In this document: piece by piece, positions 19,432-30,262 of the stretch
Layout: the number at the start of each line of letters is the position of its first letter
Position numbering within the stretch: position 1 is the stretch's first letter
Assembly: GCA_965243325.1 (NCBI GenBank)
Contig: CBDEUQ010000003.1
Coordinates: forward strand, 2,852,001 to 2,916,000
Length of the DNA stretch: 64,000 bases
DNA from: JANQOH01 sp965243325
Lineage (GTDB): Bacteria > Pseudomonadota > Alphaproteobacteria > UBA7887
Direction: 5' to 3'
The notes under the pieces: model-generated
Databases searched by the model: none
What the model was told of the DNA's origin: nothing
The model's input: only the letters and a program-made list of their open reading frames with translations
Position numbers and translations under genes: made by a program

Positions 19432-20325
19432 ATGTTCGAAGGCTTCGACCGTCGCCGCATCGAGACCGACGAAACCGTCGTCAACCTCGTCGTCGGCGGC
19501 AGCGGCCCGCCGGTGCTGCTGTTGCACGGCTATCCGCAAACGCACGTGATGTGGCACCGCGTCGCGCCGCGGCTTGCCGAACGCCATACGGTCGTCGCCG
19601 CCGACCTGCGCGGCTACGGCGACAGCGGCAAGCCCCCGTCGACGGCCGATCACGCACCGTACGCCAAGCGCGCGATGGCCGCGGACCAGATACAGGCCAT
19701 GGCGGCGCTCGGCTTCGACCGTTTTCATCTCGTCGGCCACGACCGCGGCGCGCGCGTGGGCTATCGCCTCGCCTACGACCGGCCGGACTGCCTCGCCAGC
19801 CTTGCGATCCTCGACGTCGTCCCCACGGCGGACATATTCGCCAACGTCGACGCCGCGCTCGCCACGGCCTATTTCCACTGGTTCCTGATGCTGCAGCCCG
19901 AGCCGCTGGCCGAAACGCTGATGGGCGCCGTGCCCGAGTTCTATCTGCGTTGGCTGCTCGACCGCTGGTGCTCCACCCCCGGCGCCATCGCCGACGAAGC
20001 GTTCGCGGAGTATCTCCGCTGTTTCCGCGAGCCCGCGACGCTGCACGCCGTGTGCGAGGACTATCGCGCGGCTCCCCTCGATGCCGCCGCCGACCGCGCC
20101 GACGAGGGACGCCGCATCGCCTGCCCGGTTCTCGTGCTGTGGGGCGCGGATCAGGGCCAGCACCCGGGCTGGCCGAGCATGTCCCTCGACATCGTCGAAC
20201 GCTGGCGCGCCCGCGCCGGCGACGTGACCGGCCGGCCGGTCGCCTGCGGCCACTTCCTGCCGGAGGAAGCGCCCGAGGAGACGTCGCGGGCGCTGCTCGC
20301 CTTTCTGGCGAAGAAGGGCGGATGA
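19432..20325 (+). CDS. Alpha/beta hydrolase, haloacetate (fluoroacetate) dehalogenase-like
   Basis: 297 residues of the haloacetate dehalogenase type. Nucleophile elbow GHDRGARVGYR puts Asp at residue 104 with Arg105 and Arg108, the carboxylate-binding arginines of fluoroacetate dehalogenases. The halide pocket residues also appear present: His-Trp in AYFHWF (149-150) and Tyr in CEDYRAA. The oxyanion motif is LHGYPQTHVMWH and the catalytic His lies in CGHFLPEEAPEET. Such enzymes hydrolyse fluoroacetate or chloroacetate to glycolate; some relatives prefer epoxides. Co-directional with the (R)-transaminase-like gene, and converges on DUF177 with 28 bases between. Confidence 0.82.
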   Translation: MFEGFDRRRIETDETVVNLVVGGSGPPVLLLHGYPQTHVMWHRVAPRLAERHTVVAADLRGYGDSGKPPSTADHAPYAKRAMAADQIQAMAALGFDRFHLVGHDRGARVGYRLAYDRPDCLASLAILDVVPTADIFANVDAALATAYFHWFLMLQPEPLAETLMGAVPEFYLRWLLDRWCSTPGAIADEAFAEYLRCFREPATLHAVCEDYRAAPLDAAADRADEGRRIACPVLVLWGADQGQHPGWPSMSLDIVERWRARAGDVTGRPVACGHFLPEEAPEETSRALLAFLAKKGG

Positions 20326-20353
20326 ACGCCGCGCCGCGGCGGCCCGGCGATGC

Positions 20354-20902
20354 TCAGTCGTCGTCCGCGCTCCCCTGCCCTCGGCGCAGGGCGGCGAGCG
20401 CCGCGAAGGGGTGGCGCGCGGTCTCGCGGTCGGCGTCGGCGAACTCCAGCGTCGCGCCGGGCGAGCGCGGATAGGCGTCGAGCGCCACGCCGAGGTGCTG
20501 CGCCAGCAGCTCGCCGACATCGATCTCGTCGCCTTCGAGCACTTCGGGCGGGTCGATGCCGTCGACGGGCAAATCGACCGCCTCGGGCACCCTCCCCTCC
20601 GCGTACTCGACGATGGCGCCGGTCTCGGCGACGCGCGCCGGCACCGGGTCGAGCGTGACCACGCAGCGCTGCACCACGTCGGCCTCGTAGTCCAGATCGA
20701 CCCGGATCGCCGGCCCCGAGCCGTCGCGCGCCCGGGTCCGCGCCAGGCGTGCGCGGCCCGCGAAACGATCGAGAGCGAGAAGATCGAACCGCGCCGCCAG
20801 CGCCCGTCGCTCGTCTTCGGAGGACACGACGTCGACGCACACGTCGCTGTCGCCTATGTCCTGCACGGCGACGCGGCGGGACAGCTCGGGCGGCACCTTC
20901 AC
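20354..20902 (-). CDS. YceD/DUF177 family protein
   Basis: 182 residues from GTG 20900-20902, chosen since GTGA overlaps the stop of the chaperone gene and VKVPPELSRRV is the usual family start. The core VVQRCVVTLDPVPARV with its single Cys region and the acidic EVLEGDEIDVGELLAQHL stretch are characteristic. In many bacteria YceD is linked to 23S rRNA or to rpmF-plsX; here plsX is absent and the partner is the cytochrome chaperone, an alphaproteobacterial arrangement. Precise function unknown. Confidence 0.85.
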   Translation of the reverse strand: MKVPPELSRRVAVQDIGDSDVCVDVVSSEDERRALAARFDLLALDRFAGRARLARTRARDGSGPAIRVDLDYEADVVQRCVVTLDPVPARVAETGAIVEYAEGRVPEAVDLPVDGIDPPEVLEGDEIDVGELLAQHLGVALDAYPRSPGATLEFADADRETARHPFAALAALRRGQGSADDD

Positions 20903-21426
20903 GGCGGCGGCGGGAACGCCGTTTCTCCCGCTACCGGAGAGACGGCGGCAAAATCCGCGTCGACGCGGCGGACATAGGCGCACAGGGCGTCCGGCGCCCG
21001 CTCGCCGCCCAGAAGATTGCGGCCCAGAGCCGCGGCGAGGCGCGTATCGTCGGCCGCGTCGAGCGCCGCGTCGTAGGCCGCGGCGCGCCCGTAGAAGGCC
21101 CTGGCCATCGCCTTGACGCGCTTCGGCACGCCGAGGTCGCCGACGCCCATCTCGCGCAAGGTCCGGTCCATGTCGTCGAACGTCGTGTCGAACAGCGCCT
21201 GTGCCAGCGTCTCGCCCTCGCGCCCGTCCCGCCGCAGGCGGCGAACGAGCAGGAATACGTGCAGCACCAGCAGGTCGAAGCGGCCGTCGAACGTATCGGG
21301 GACGCCGGCCGCGTAGAAGCCCGGCGCGCGCGCCTGGGCCACCGCGGCGGCGTAGAGCCCCTCGGCGGTCCGCGCCGTCGCCCGGCGGGCGCGGCGGCGA
21401 GCGGTCAACCGCGCGAGGACGCCCAT
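20899..21426 (-). CDS. Ubiquinol-cytochrome c chaperone (CBP3/UPF0174 family)
   Basis: 175 residues beginning MGVLARLTARRRARR. The family helps assemble cytochrome b of the bc1 complex. Seen: LYAAAVAQARAPGFYAAGVP, the TFDGRFDLLVLHVFLLVRRL helix and the LFDTTFDDMDRTLREMGVGD stretch, all typical of CBP3 homologues. Coupled to DUF177 by a four-base overlap and divergent from bamE, a common alphaproteobacterial arrangement. Confidence 0.92.
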   Translation of the reverse strand: MGVLARLTARRRARRATARTAEGLYAAAVAQARAPGFYAAGVPDTFDGRFDLLVLHVFLLVRRLRRDGREGETLAQALFDTTFDDMDRTLREMGVGDLGVPKRVKAMARAFYGRAAAYDAALDAADDTRLAAALGRNLLGGERAPDALCAYVRRVDADFAAVSPVAGETAFPPPP

Positions 21427-21495
21427 ACCTTGACTTCGCACCCGAGCCTGACAGACTCGGCGGCGGTGGTTTCTGCGAATGTCGGGCTGGGCATC

Positions 21496-21939
21496 ATGGT
21501 GGGACGTCGGTTCCTCGCGCCGTTGATCGCTGCGTCGGCGCTCGCCGCCTGCGAACCGCGAATCGATGTCCACGGCTTCATGCCGAACGAGGAGCTGGTC
21601 GCCCGGATCGAGCCCGGCGCCCAGAGCAAGTTCGACGTGGCGGCAATTCTCGGCACGCCGTCGACCGTGTCCACCTTCGACGAATCGACATGGTATTACA
21701 TCACCCAGCAAAGTCAGACGTTCGCCTTTCTCGAGCCCGAAATCATCGATCAGCGCGTCCTCGTCGTCCGCTTCAACGACGCCGACCGGGTGTCGTCCTT
21801 GAACACCTACACCCTCGAGGACGGTCTGATCGTCGACCCGGTAAGCCGCCAGACGCCGACGGCCGGCAATGAATTTACCCTGTTGCAGCAGCTCTTCGGC
21901 AACATCGGCCGCTTCTCCTCGCCGCAGCAGTTGCAATAG
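21496..21939 (+). CDS. bamE: Outer membrane assembly lipoprotein BamE (SmpA/OmlA)
   Basis: 147 residues with a lipoprotein signal (MVGRRFLAPLIAASALAAC; lipobox LAAC, Cys19). The mature part has the BamE fold signatures FDVAAILGTPSTVSTFDE and STWYYITQQ. It belongs to the BAM complex inserting beta-barrel proteins into the outer membrane. Start at ATG 21496 puts the arginine just before the hydrophobic core; GTG options upstream would lengthen the signal. Divergent from the cytochrome chaperone. Confidence 0.92.
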   Translation: MVGRRFLAPLIAASALAACEPRIDVHGFMPNEELVARIEPGAQSKFDVAAILGTPSTVSTFDESTWYYITQQSQTFAFLEPEIIDQRVLVVRFNDADRVSSLNTYTLEDGLIVDPVSRQTPTAGNEFTLLQQLFGNIGRFSSPQQLQ

Positions 21940-21966
21940 CGCCGGCCGGACGGCGGATCGGACACG

Positions 21967-23499
21967 ATGAACATAGCCGCGTGGCTGCATCGGACCGCGC
22001 GGCGTCAGCCCGACTCGCCGGCGCTCGTCCGCGGCGTCCGGACGATTCGGGACTATCGCGGCTTCGCGGCCGAGGTCGGCGCGCTGGCCGCCGGCCTGCA
22101 GGCCCGTCACGGCGTGCGTCCCGGCGACCGGGTCGGCGTCTGCATGAAGAACTCGTGCGACTACCTGGCGCTCCTCAATGCCGTCTGGTGGGCCGGCGCG
22201 GTCGCCGTTCCGGTCAACGCGAAGCTGCATCCGAGGGAGGTGTCGTGGATCCTCGACGACGCCGGGTGCCGCCTCGTCGTCGCCGAAGGCCCGGCGTTCG
22301 CCGACGGCGCGCACGGCGCGGCCCGGATCGAGGCGCACGCCGCCGGGTTTGCCGCGCTCCGGGACCACGAGCCGGCGCCGGCGCCGCTTGCCCGCGCCGC
22401 GCGGGATCTCGCGTGGCTGTTCTATACCTCCGGCACCACGGGGCGGCCGAAGGGCGTGATGATCGACCACGGCAACCTGCTGGCGATGGCCATGTGCTAC
22501 TTCGCCGACGTGGATACGCTGTCCCCCGGCGACGCCATGCTCTACGCCGCGCCCCTGTCGCACGCCGCCGGGTTCTACAGCCTCCCCGCCGTGCGCGCGG
22601 GCGCCGCGCACGTCGTCCCCCAGTCGGGCGGTTTCGACCCGCGGGAGATCCTCGAGGTCGCGGCCGCGCACGGCCGCGTCACGCTGTTCGCCGCCCCGAC
22701 CATGCTGCGCCGCCTCGTCGACGCCGCGCGGGCGCGGGGCGTGCGCGGAGACGGGATCAGGACCGTCGTCTACGGCGGCGGGCCGATGTACCTCGCCGAC
22801 ATTCTCGACGCCATGGACGCCCTCGACGCCGGCTTCGTGCAGATCTACGGCCAGGGGGAGACGCCGATGGCCATCACGGCGATGGGCGCCGCCGTCCACG
22901 CCGACCGGTCCCACCCGCGCCATCGCGCCCGCCTCGCCTCCGTCGGCACCGCCCAGAGCGTCGTCGACGTCCGCGTGACCGGAGCCCGCGGCGAGCCGCT
23001 TCCCGCCGGCGAGATCGGCGAGATCGAGGTCAAGGGCCCGACCGTCATGCAGGGTTACTGGCAGCGCCCCGGGGCGACCGCGGAGACCGTCCGCGACGGC
23101 TGGCTCCGCACCGGCGACGTCGGCGTGTTCGACGAAGACGGCTTCCTCAGCCTGCGCGACCGCTCGAAGGACATGATCGTTTCCGGCGGCACCAACATCT
23201 ATCCGCGCGAGATCGAAGAGGTGCTGCTGACCCACCCCGACGTGCACGAAGTCTCGGTGATCGGGCGGCCGCACCGGGAATGGGGCGAAGAGGTGGTGGC
23301 GTGCGTCGTGCCGCGCGACGGAGCGCGGCTCGACGCGGCGGCGCTCGACGCCCTGTGCCTCGACAACATCGCCCGCTTCAAAAGGCCGCGCGTCTATGTC
23401 AGCCTCGACGCGTTGCCCAAGAATCACTACGGCAAGGTCCTGAAAACCGAGTTGCGGCGTCGACCCGGCGTCATGCAAGCGAAAGGTGGTGCGCCATGA
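21967..23499 (+). CDS. AMP-dependent acyl-CoA synthetase/ligase
   Basis: 510-residue ANL-superfamily enzyme that activates a carboxylic acid to acyl-AMP and then to a CoA thioester. Motifs: YTSGTTGRPKGVM (about residues 152-164), YGQGETPMAI (A5), TGDVGVFDEDGF (A7), IYPREIEEVL (A8) and the catalytic lysine in HYGKVLKTELR (A10). Similar in length to fatty-acid or aryl-acid CoA ligases; the acid is not readable. The stop overlaps the next start by four bases (ATGA), so it is coupled to the class IV aminotransferase. Confidence 0.9.
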   Translation: MNIAAWLHRTARRQPDSPALVRGVRTIRDYRGFAAEVGALAAGLQARHGVRPGDRVGVCMKNSCDYLALLNAVWWAGAVAVPVNAKLHPREVSWILDDAGCRLVVAEGPAFADGAHGAARIEAHAAGFAALRDHEPAPAPLARAARDLAWLFYTSGTTGRPKGVMIDHGNLLAMAMCYFADVDTLSPGDAMLYAAPLSHAAGFYSLPAVRAGAAHVVPQSGGFDPREILEVAAAHGRVTLFAAPTMLRRLVDAARARGVRGDGIRTVVYGGGPMYLADILDAMDALDAGFVQIYGQGETPMAITAMGAAVHADRSHPRHRARLASVGTAQSVVDVRVTGARGEPLPAGEIGEIEVKGPTVMQGYWQRPGATAETVRDGWLRTGDVGVFDEDGFLSLRDRSKDMIVSGGTNIYPREIEEVLLTHPDVHEVSVIGRPHREWGEEVVACVVPRDGARLDAAALDALCLDNIARFKRPRVYVSLDALPKNHYGKVLKTELRRRPGVMQAKGGAP

Positions 23500-24440
23500 C
23501 CGAACGAGCGAACCAGCGCGTGGTCTACTTCAACGGCGATATCGTGCCCGAGGACGAGGCGCGGCTTCCGTTCCGCGACCGCGGCTTCCGCTACGGCGAC
23601 GCCGTGTTCGACATGACGCGGACCTTCGACAAGCGCATCTTCCGTCTCAAGGAGCACCTGGACCGCTTCTACAAGTCGCTGCGCTACGCACAGATCGACC
23701 CCGGGCTGGACAAGCGCGAGATGACCGACATCACCGAAGACGTGCTCGCGCGCAATCTGCACCTGCTCGACGAGGGCGAGGACTACTGGGTCGGCCAGCG
23801 GGTGAGCCGCGGCGTGGACGTCCCCGGCGGCGACATCGCCGCCCATTCGGGTCCCAACGTCATCGTCGAATGCACGCCCCTGCCGCTGCGGCCGCGGGCC
23901 CGCCTCTTCCGCGACGGCATCGACGTGATCGTACCTTCGGTGCGGCGCACACCCCCGGATGCGCTCAGCCCGAACGCCAAGACTCACAATTATCTCAATC
24001 TGATCATGGGCGATCTTGAGGTGAAAGCTCGCGATCCGGAAGCCTGGGCGGTCACCCTCGACGTCAACGGCAACCTTTGCGAAGGCATGGGCAGCAACGT
24101 CTTCATCGTCCGCGACGGCGCGCTGATCACGCCGAAGGTGAAGTACGTGCTGCCCGGCGTCAGCCGCCAGACCGCGATCGACCTCGCCGACGCGGCCGGG
24201 ATCGCCGTCGTCGAGGACGACGTCAGCCTCTACGACGCGTACAACGCCGACGAGATCTTTCTCACCTCGACGAGCCTCTGCCTGTGCGGCGTGCGCACGG
24301 TCAACGGCGTGGCGATCGGCGACGGCACCGTGCCCGGCCCGGTCACCAGACAGCTGATCGACGCCTACGTCGCGCTCGTCGACTTCGACTTCGAGGCGCA
24401 GTACCTCGGCCGTCTGGACGACGCGGCGGCGACGGCGTGA
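23496..24440 (+). CDS. Class IV PLP aminotransferase
   Basis: 314 residues of fold-type IV, resembling branched-chain/D-amino-acid aminotransferases. Seen: FRDRGFRYGDAVFDMTRTFD, the PLP lysine in NAKTHNYLNL (K162), EGMGSNVFIV and TSTSLCLCGVRTVNG. It differs clearly from the (R)-transaminase-like protein at 18511-19407, so the two are not a recent duplication. Coupled by ATGA to the acyl-CoA ligase, which suggests that both act on one amino- or keto-acid pathway. Converges on hppA with about 50 bases between. Confidence 0.87.
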   Translation: MTERANQRVVYFNGDIVPEDEARLPFRDRGFRYGDAVFDMTRTFDKRIFRLKEHLDRFYKSLRYAQIDPGLDKREMTDITEDVLARNLHLLDEGEDYWVGQRVSRGVDVPGGDIAAHSGPNVIVECTPLPLRPRARLFRDGIDVIVPSVRRTPPDALSPNAKTHNYLNLIMGDLEVKARDPEAWAVTLDVNGNLCEGMGSNVFIVRDGALITPKVKYVLPGVSRQTAIDLADAAGIAVVEDDVSLYDAYNADEIFLTSTSLCLCGVRTVNGVAIGDGTVPGPVTRQLIDAYVALVDFDFEAQYLGRLDDAAATA

Positions 24441-24490
24441 GCCGCCGCCCCGGCGCGCCGGCGCTCTCCAGCGGCCGCGGGTGAGGCCGT

Positions 24491-26587
<2,097 letters not shown>

Positions 26588-26701
26588 GATGGAAACCCTC
26601 GACGGACATGGAAAACCGCGCGGCGCCCGGATGCAGCCGCAGCGAAAGGCGGCGGGAAGGTGCCAGAGCCGTCCGAAGAAAGCAACGGCGCCGGCTGGGC
26701 C

Positions 26702-27634
26702 TCAGAAATGGCGCCACCCGTCGCTCGCGAAGGTCAATTCCTTGCCGGCCGGGCCGTGCACGACGACTCCCTCCCCCGCCTCGATCGAGCCGATCAGACT
26801 GACCGGCGTCGGCAGCGAGGACAGCGCCGCCCGTCGCCCGGGCGGCAGCGTGAAGGCGAGCTCGTAGTCGTCGCCGCCGGTGAGCGCCGTCTCGATCAGG
26901 GCCGGCTCGGCATCGATCCGCCTCCGCGCCGCCGGCGAAAGCGGCACGGAGGCCGCGTCCAGGCGCGCCGCCACCTTCGAGGCGCGGCACAGGTGCGCCA
27001 CGTCCGCGACCAGTCCGTCGGAGACGTCGATCGCCGCCGTCGCCACCCCGGCCAGCGCCTGCCCGAGGGCAAGACGCGGTTCCGGCTGGCGGAACCGCTG
27101 CCACAGGGCCGGGTCGGCGTCCGCCGTCTTCAACGCCAGGGCGGCGTCGCCGATCGTGCCCGACACGAAGAGGGAGTCGCCGGGCCGGGCGCCCGTCCGG
27201 CGCAGCAGCCGTCCCGCGCGAACGAATCCGAGCGCGGTCACGGCAACCGTGAGCGGCCCCGGCGTCGCCACCGTGTCGCCGCCCAGCAGGCCGACATCGA
27301 ACGCCGTCTGGTCGCGCGCGAGCTGCGCGGCGAAGGCGGCGACCCACGCCTCGTCGAGGTCCGGCGGCATGGCCAGCGCGAGCATGTAGCCGTGCGGCGC
27401 CGCCCCCATCGCCGCGAGGTCGCTGAGGTTGGTGCGCAGGGCGCGCGCGGCCACGGTGGCGGGCGACTCGCGCCGCCGGAAGTGGACCCCGGCCACCAGG
27501 GCGTCGGCGGTCGAGACGACCTCGCAGCCGGGCGGAACCGATACCGTGGCGGCGTCGTCGCCGAGCCCGAACGCCCCCGGCCGCGCGGCGGCGAGCTGCG
27601 CGAAGTGGGCGGCGATCAGTTCGAACTCATTCAT
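26702..27634 (-). CDS. thiL: Thiamine-monophosphate kinase
   Basis: 310 residues. Phosphorylates thiamine monophosphate to the active diphosphate. Seen: FGLGDDAATVSVPPG, the STADALVAGVHFRR metal/substrate loop, LGGDTVATPGPL, IDVSDGLVADVAHL and LTGGDDYELAFTLPP. Its start overlaps the nusB stop by eight bases. It is the last gene of the rpiB-glyA-rib operon, the standard nusB-thiL order in alphaproteobacteria. Confidence 0.96.
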   Translation of the reverse strand: MNEFELIAAHFAQLAAARPGAFGLGDDAATVSVPPGCEVVSTADALVAGVHFRRRESPATVAARALRTNLSDLAAMGAAPHGYMLALAMPPDLDEAWVAAFAAQLARDQTAFDVGLLGGDTVATPGPLTVAVTALGFVRAGRLLRRTGARPGDSLFVSGTIGDAALALKTADADPALWQRFRQPEPRLALGQALAGVATAAIDVSDGLVADVAHLCRASKVAARLDAASVPLSPAARRRIDAEPALIETALTGGDDYELAFTLPPGRRAALSSLPTPVSLIGSIEAGEGVVVHGPAGKELTFASDGWRHF

Positions 27635-28079
27635 TCGCGCCGCGCGCCTCGCGCGCCAGCCGGTCGATCACGCCGTTCGCGAAGCCGACTCCCGCGGCGT
27701 CGAAGAAGCCTGCCGCTATGTCGACGTATTCGTTGATGATGACCGCTGCGGGCGTTCCGTCGGCGCGCGTCAGCTCGAAGGCGGCGACCCTGAGCAGGGC
27801 CCGCATGGTCTGGCTCAGGCGCTCGAGGCGCCAGCCCTCGCGCAATGCCCGGGAGATGACCGGATCCACGGTCGCGCACCCGGCCGAAGCCCCGCGCGCG
27901 AGGGCGCCGAAGAACTCCGCGTCCATCGCCGCGCCGCCGGACCCGCGCGGCGCCAGGTCGGCGATGGCCCTCTCCACGTCGTCGCCCGTCAGACCGACGC
28001 GGTACAGCGCCTGCACGGCGGCGACCCGGGCGCGGCGGCGCAGCGTGCGGCGCGCCTTGCGCCGGGCCGCGTCGGTCAC
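27627..28079 (-). CDS. nusB: Transcription antitermination protein NusB
   Basis: 150 residues from GTG 28077-28079, which overlaps the ribH stop as GTGA. Binds boxA RNA with NusE in ribosomal RNA antitermination. Typical segments: RRRARVAAVQALYRVGLTG near the N-terminus and LLRVAAFELTRADGTPAAVIINEYVDIA near the C-terminus, here with an FDAAGVGFANGVIDRLAR end. Standard ribH-nusB neighbourhood. Confidence 0.95.
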   Translation of the reverse strand: MTDAARRKARRTLRRRARVAAVQALYRVGLTGDDVERAIADLAPRGSGGAAMDAEFFGALARGASAGCATVDPVISRALREGWRLERLSQTMRALLRVAAFELTRADGTPAAVIINEYVDIAAGFFDAAGVGFANGVIDRLAREARGANE

Positions 28080-28516
28080 GGCGCCGCTCGGAAACGCTCG
28101 CTGAGCGCGACCATGGCGAGACACGCCTCCGCCGCCGCCCCGCCCTTGTTGCCGCGCGCCACGGCGGCGCGCGCCCGCGCCTGCGCCATGGTGTCGGTCG
28201 TGAGGATTCCGTTGCCCACGGCGAGCCGGCGTTCCAGCGCCAGCCGGGCGAGGCCGCCGGTGCTTTCGCGGCAGACGTGGTCGTAGTGGCTGGTCTCGCC
28301 GCGGATCACGCATCCGAGCGCGACGTAGCCGTCGAAAGCGTCGCCCTCGGCGGCCATGGCGATCGCCGCCGGGATCTCCAGCGCGCCCGGCACGTCGGCG
28401 AGCTCGCATCGCGCGCCGGCGGCGCCGAGAACGGTCTCCGCCCCCTCGACCAGCGCCGCGGCGATGTCCGGGTAGAATCGCGCGACGACGAGCAGGACCC
28501 GCGGCGCCGTCGCCAT
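28076..28516 (-). CDS. ribH: 6,7-dimethyl-8-ribityllumazine synthase
   Basis: 146 residues. Condenses the butanone phosphate made by RibB with the ribityl pyrimidine to give lumazine. Seen: VVARFYPDIAAALVEGA, PGALEIPAAIAMA, GCVIRGETSHYDHVCRES with the active-site His, and GNGILTTDTMAQA. One base separates it from the ribB stop and it overlaps nusB by four bases. Confidence 0.97.
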   Translation of the reverse strand: MATAPRVLLVVARFYPDIAAALVEGAETVLGAAGARCELADVPGALEIPAAIAMAAEGDAFDGYVALGCVIRGETSHYDHVCRESTGGLARLALERRLAVGNGILTTDTMAQARARAAVARGNKGGAAAEACLAMVALSERFRAAP

Positions 28517-28517
28517 C

Positions 28518-29648
28518 TCAGCCGTGCCGGCGCGGTATGGGCTGGCGCCCGACCACGCGCAGGCCGAAGCCGTCGAGCCCGACGTAGGCGTGCTCGACGT
28601 TGCTCAGCAGGGTCATGGCGCGGACGCCGATGTCGCGCAGGATCTGCGATCCGATGCCGATCTCGCGCAGCGCGTTGCCGCCGCCGCGGCCGCCGGGAGC
28701 GAACCGTTCGCCGATCGCGTGGTGGCGCGCGCTGCCGATCAGAAGCAGCACCCCGGCGCCCGCCTCGTCGATGGCCGCCATGGCATCGTGCAGAACGCCG
28801 TCGCGATGGCCGTTGACATCGCCGAACACGTCGGCGAGCAGGTCGAGCCGGTGCACGCGCACCAGGGCCGGCGTGTCGCCGTCGATCTCGCCCTTGATGA
28901 GCGCGATGTGTTCGGCGCCGTCCATCGTGTCGTCGTAGAGGATCAGCCTGAACCGGCCGGCGTGCCGCGTTTCCATCGCGGTCTCCGCCTGGCGTTCGAT
29001 CGACCTGTCCTTTCGGTGCCGGTAGGCGATCAGGTCGGCGATGGTCCCGATCTTCAGGTCGTGGCGCCGGCAGTACCCGACGAGCTCGGACCGCCGGGCC
29101 ATGGTCCCGTCCTCGTTCATCACCTCGCAGATCACCCCGGCCGGCAGCATGCCCGCCAGGCGCGCGATATCGACCGCCGCCTCGGTATGACCGGCACGCA
29201 CCAGCACGCCGCCGTCGCGCGCGACGATGGGAAAGACGTGGCCCGGGGTGGCGATGTCGTCGGCGCCGCGCGCCGGGTCGATCGCGGTGCGGATCGTCGC
29301 CGCCCGGTCGGCCGCCGAAATCCCGGTCGTGATCCCTTCCTTGGCCTCGATCGACACGGTGAACGCCGTCGCGAAGCGGCTGGAGTTGCGCCGCTGCATC
29401 GGTTCCAGATGCAGTTCTCGAGCCCGCTCGTGCGTGAGCGCCAGACAGATCAGGCCGCGGCCGTGCCGCGCCATGAAGTTGATGGCGTCGGGAGTCGCGC
29501 ACTGCGCCGGCACGACGAGATCGCCCTCGTTTTCGCGATGCTCGTCGTCGACCAGCACGAACATGCGGCCCTGGCGCGCATCCTCGATGATTTCCTCGAT
29601 GCTCGCGAAAACGCCGCGGGCGTCGTGGCAGGCGATCGGCTCCGCCAT
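28518..29648 (-). CDS. ribB: 3,4-dihydroxy-2-butanone 4-phosphate synthase with degenerate GTP cyclohydrolase II-like domain
   Basis: 376 residues. The N-terminal DHBP synthase domain (about 1-205) is intact: DDEHRENEGDLV, HTEAAVDIARLAGMLPAGV and CEVMNEDGTMARR. The C-terminal part (about 210-376) has the GTP cyclohydrolase II fold outline, but where active enzymes have a Cys-containing VHSECLTGDVFGS-like zinc motif this protein reads VRVHRLDLLADVFGDV and has no cysteine cluster. It therefore most likely supplies only DHBP synthase activity, as in known RibB hybrids with a degenerate second domain. The start overlaps the ribE stop by one base. Confidence 0.92.
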   Translation of the reverse strand: MAEPIACHDARGVFASIEEIIEDARQGRMFVLVDDEHRENEGDLVVPAQCATPDAINFMARHGRGLICLALTHERARELHLEPMQRRNSSRFATAFTVSIEAKEGITTGISAADRAATIRTAIDPARGADDIATPGHVFPIVARDGGVLVRAGHTEAAVDIARLAGMLPAGVICEVMNEDGTMARRSELVGYCRRHDLKIGTIADLIAYRHRKDRSIERQAETAMETRHAGRFRLILYDDTMDGAEHIALIKGEIDGDTPALVRVHRLDLLADVFGDVNGHRDGVLHDAMAAIDEAGAGVLLLIGSARHHAIGERFAPGGRGGGNALREIGIGSQILRDIGVRAMTLLSNVEHAYVGLDGFGLRVVGRQPIPRRHG

Positions 29649-30253
29649 CAGGCGCGCTCCCCCGGCGGCGCCAGGTCCAGCGCCCGCCGCACGTAGCGCG
29701 CAAGCATGTCGATCTCGACGTTCATCGCCCGCCCCGCCGACAGCTCACCGAACGTGGTCTCGGTCAGCGTATGGGGAATGAGGTTGACCGCGAAGCGGTC
29801 GGCGGCGACATCGTTGACGGTCAGCGAAACGCCGTCGAGCGCGACGGCCCCCTTCGGCGCGACGTACGGCGCGAGCCAGTCCGCGAGCGCAACGCTCACG
29901 GTCACCGAGTCCCCCGAGGGCGCGGTCCCGAGAATCTCGACCACCCCGTCGACGTGCCCGCTCACCAGATGGCCGCCGAGTTCGTCGCCGAGCGCCAGCG
30001 CCCGCTCGAGATTGATTCGCGTGCCGGCGCGCCAGGATCCCGCCGTCGTGCGCGCCATCGTCTCCGCCGAAGCTTCCACGACGAAGCTGTCCGGCGCCGT
30101 TTCCACCACTGTCAGGCAGACCCCGGCGCAGGCGATGGATGCGCCCATGGCAATGGTCCCGGTGTCGTAGGCGGTCTCGATCGCGAGGCGCGTGTCGCCC
30201 CGTCTCTCGATCGCGCGCACGCGCCCGATGTCGCTGACGATGCCGGTGAACAT
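29648..30253 (-). CDS. ribE: Riboflavin synthase (alpha subunit type)
   Basis: 201 residues, two lumazine-binding barrels. Dismutates two lumazines into riboflavin and the pyrimidine. Seen: MFTGIVSDIGRV start, the CAGVCLTVV and DGVSLTVNDV repeats of the two barrels, and GGHLVSGHVDGVV between them. Nine bases from the ribD stop, with one-base overlap into ribB. Confidence 0.96.
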   Translation of the reverse strand: MFTGIVSDIGRVRAIERRGDTRLAIETAYDTGTIAMGASIACAGVCLTVVETAPDSFVVEASAETMARTTAGSWRAGTRINLERALALGDELGGHLVSGHVDGVVEILGTAPSGDSVTVSVALADWLAPYVAPKGAVALDGVSLTVNDVAADRFAVNLIPHTLTETTFGELSAGRAMNVEIDMLARYVRRALDLAPPGERA

Positions 30254-30262
30254 GGCGAATAA

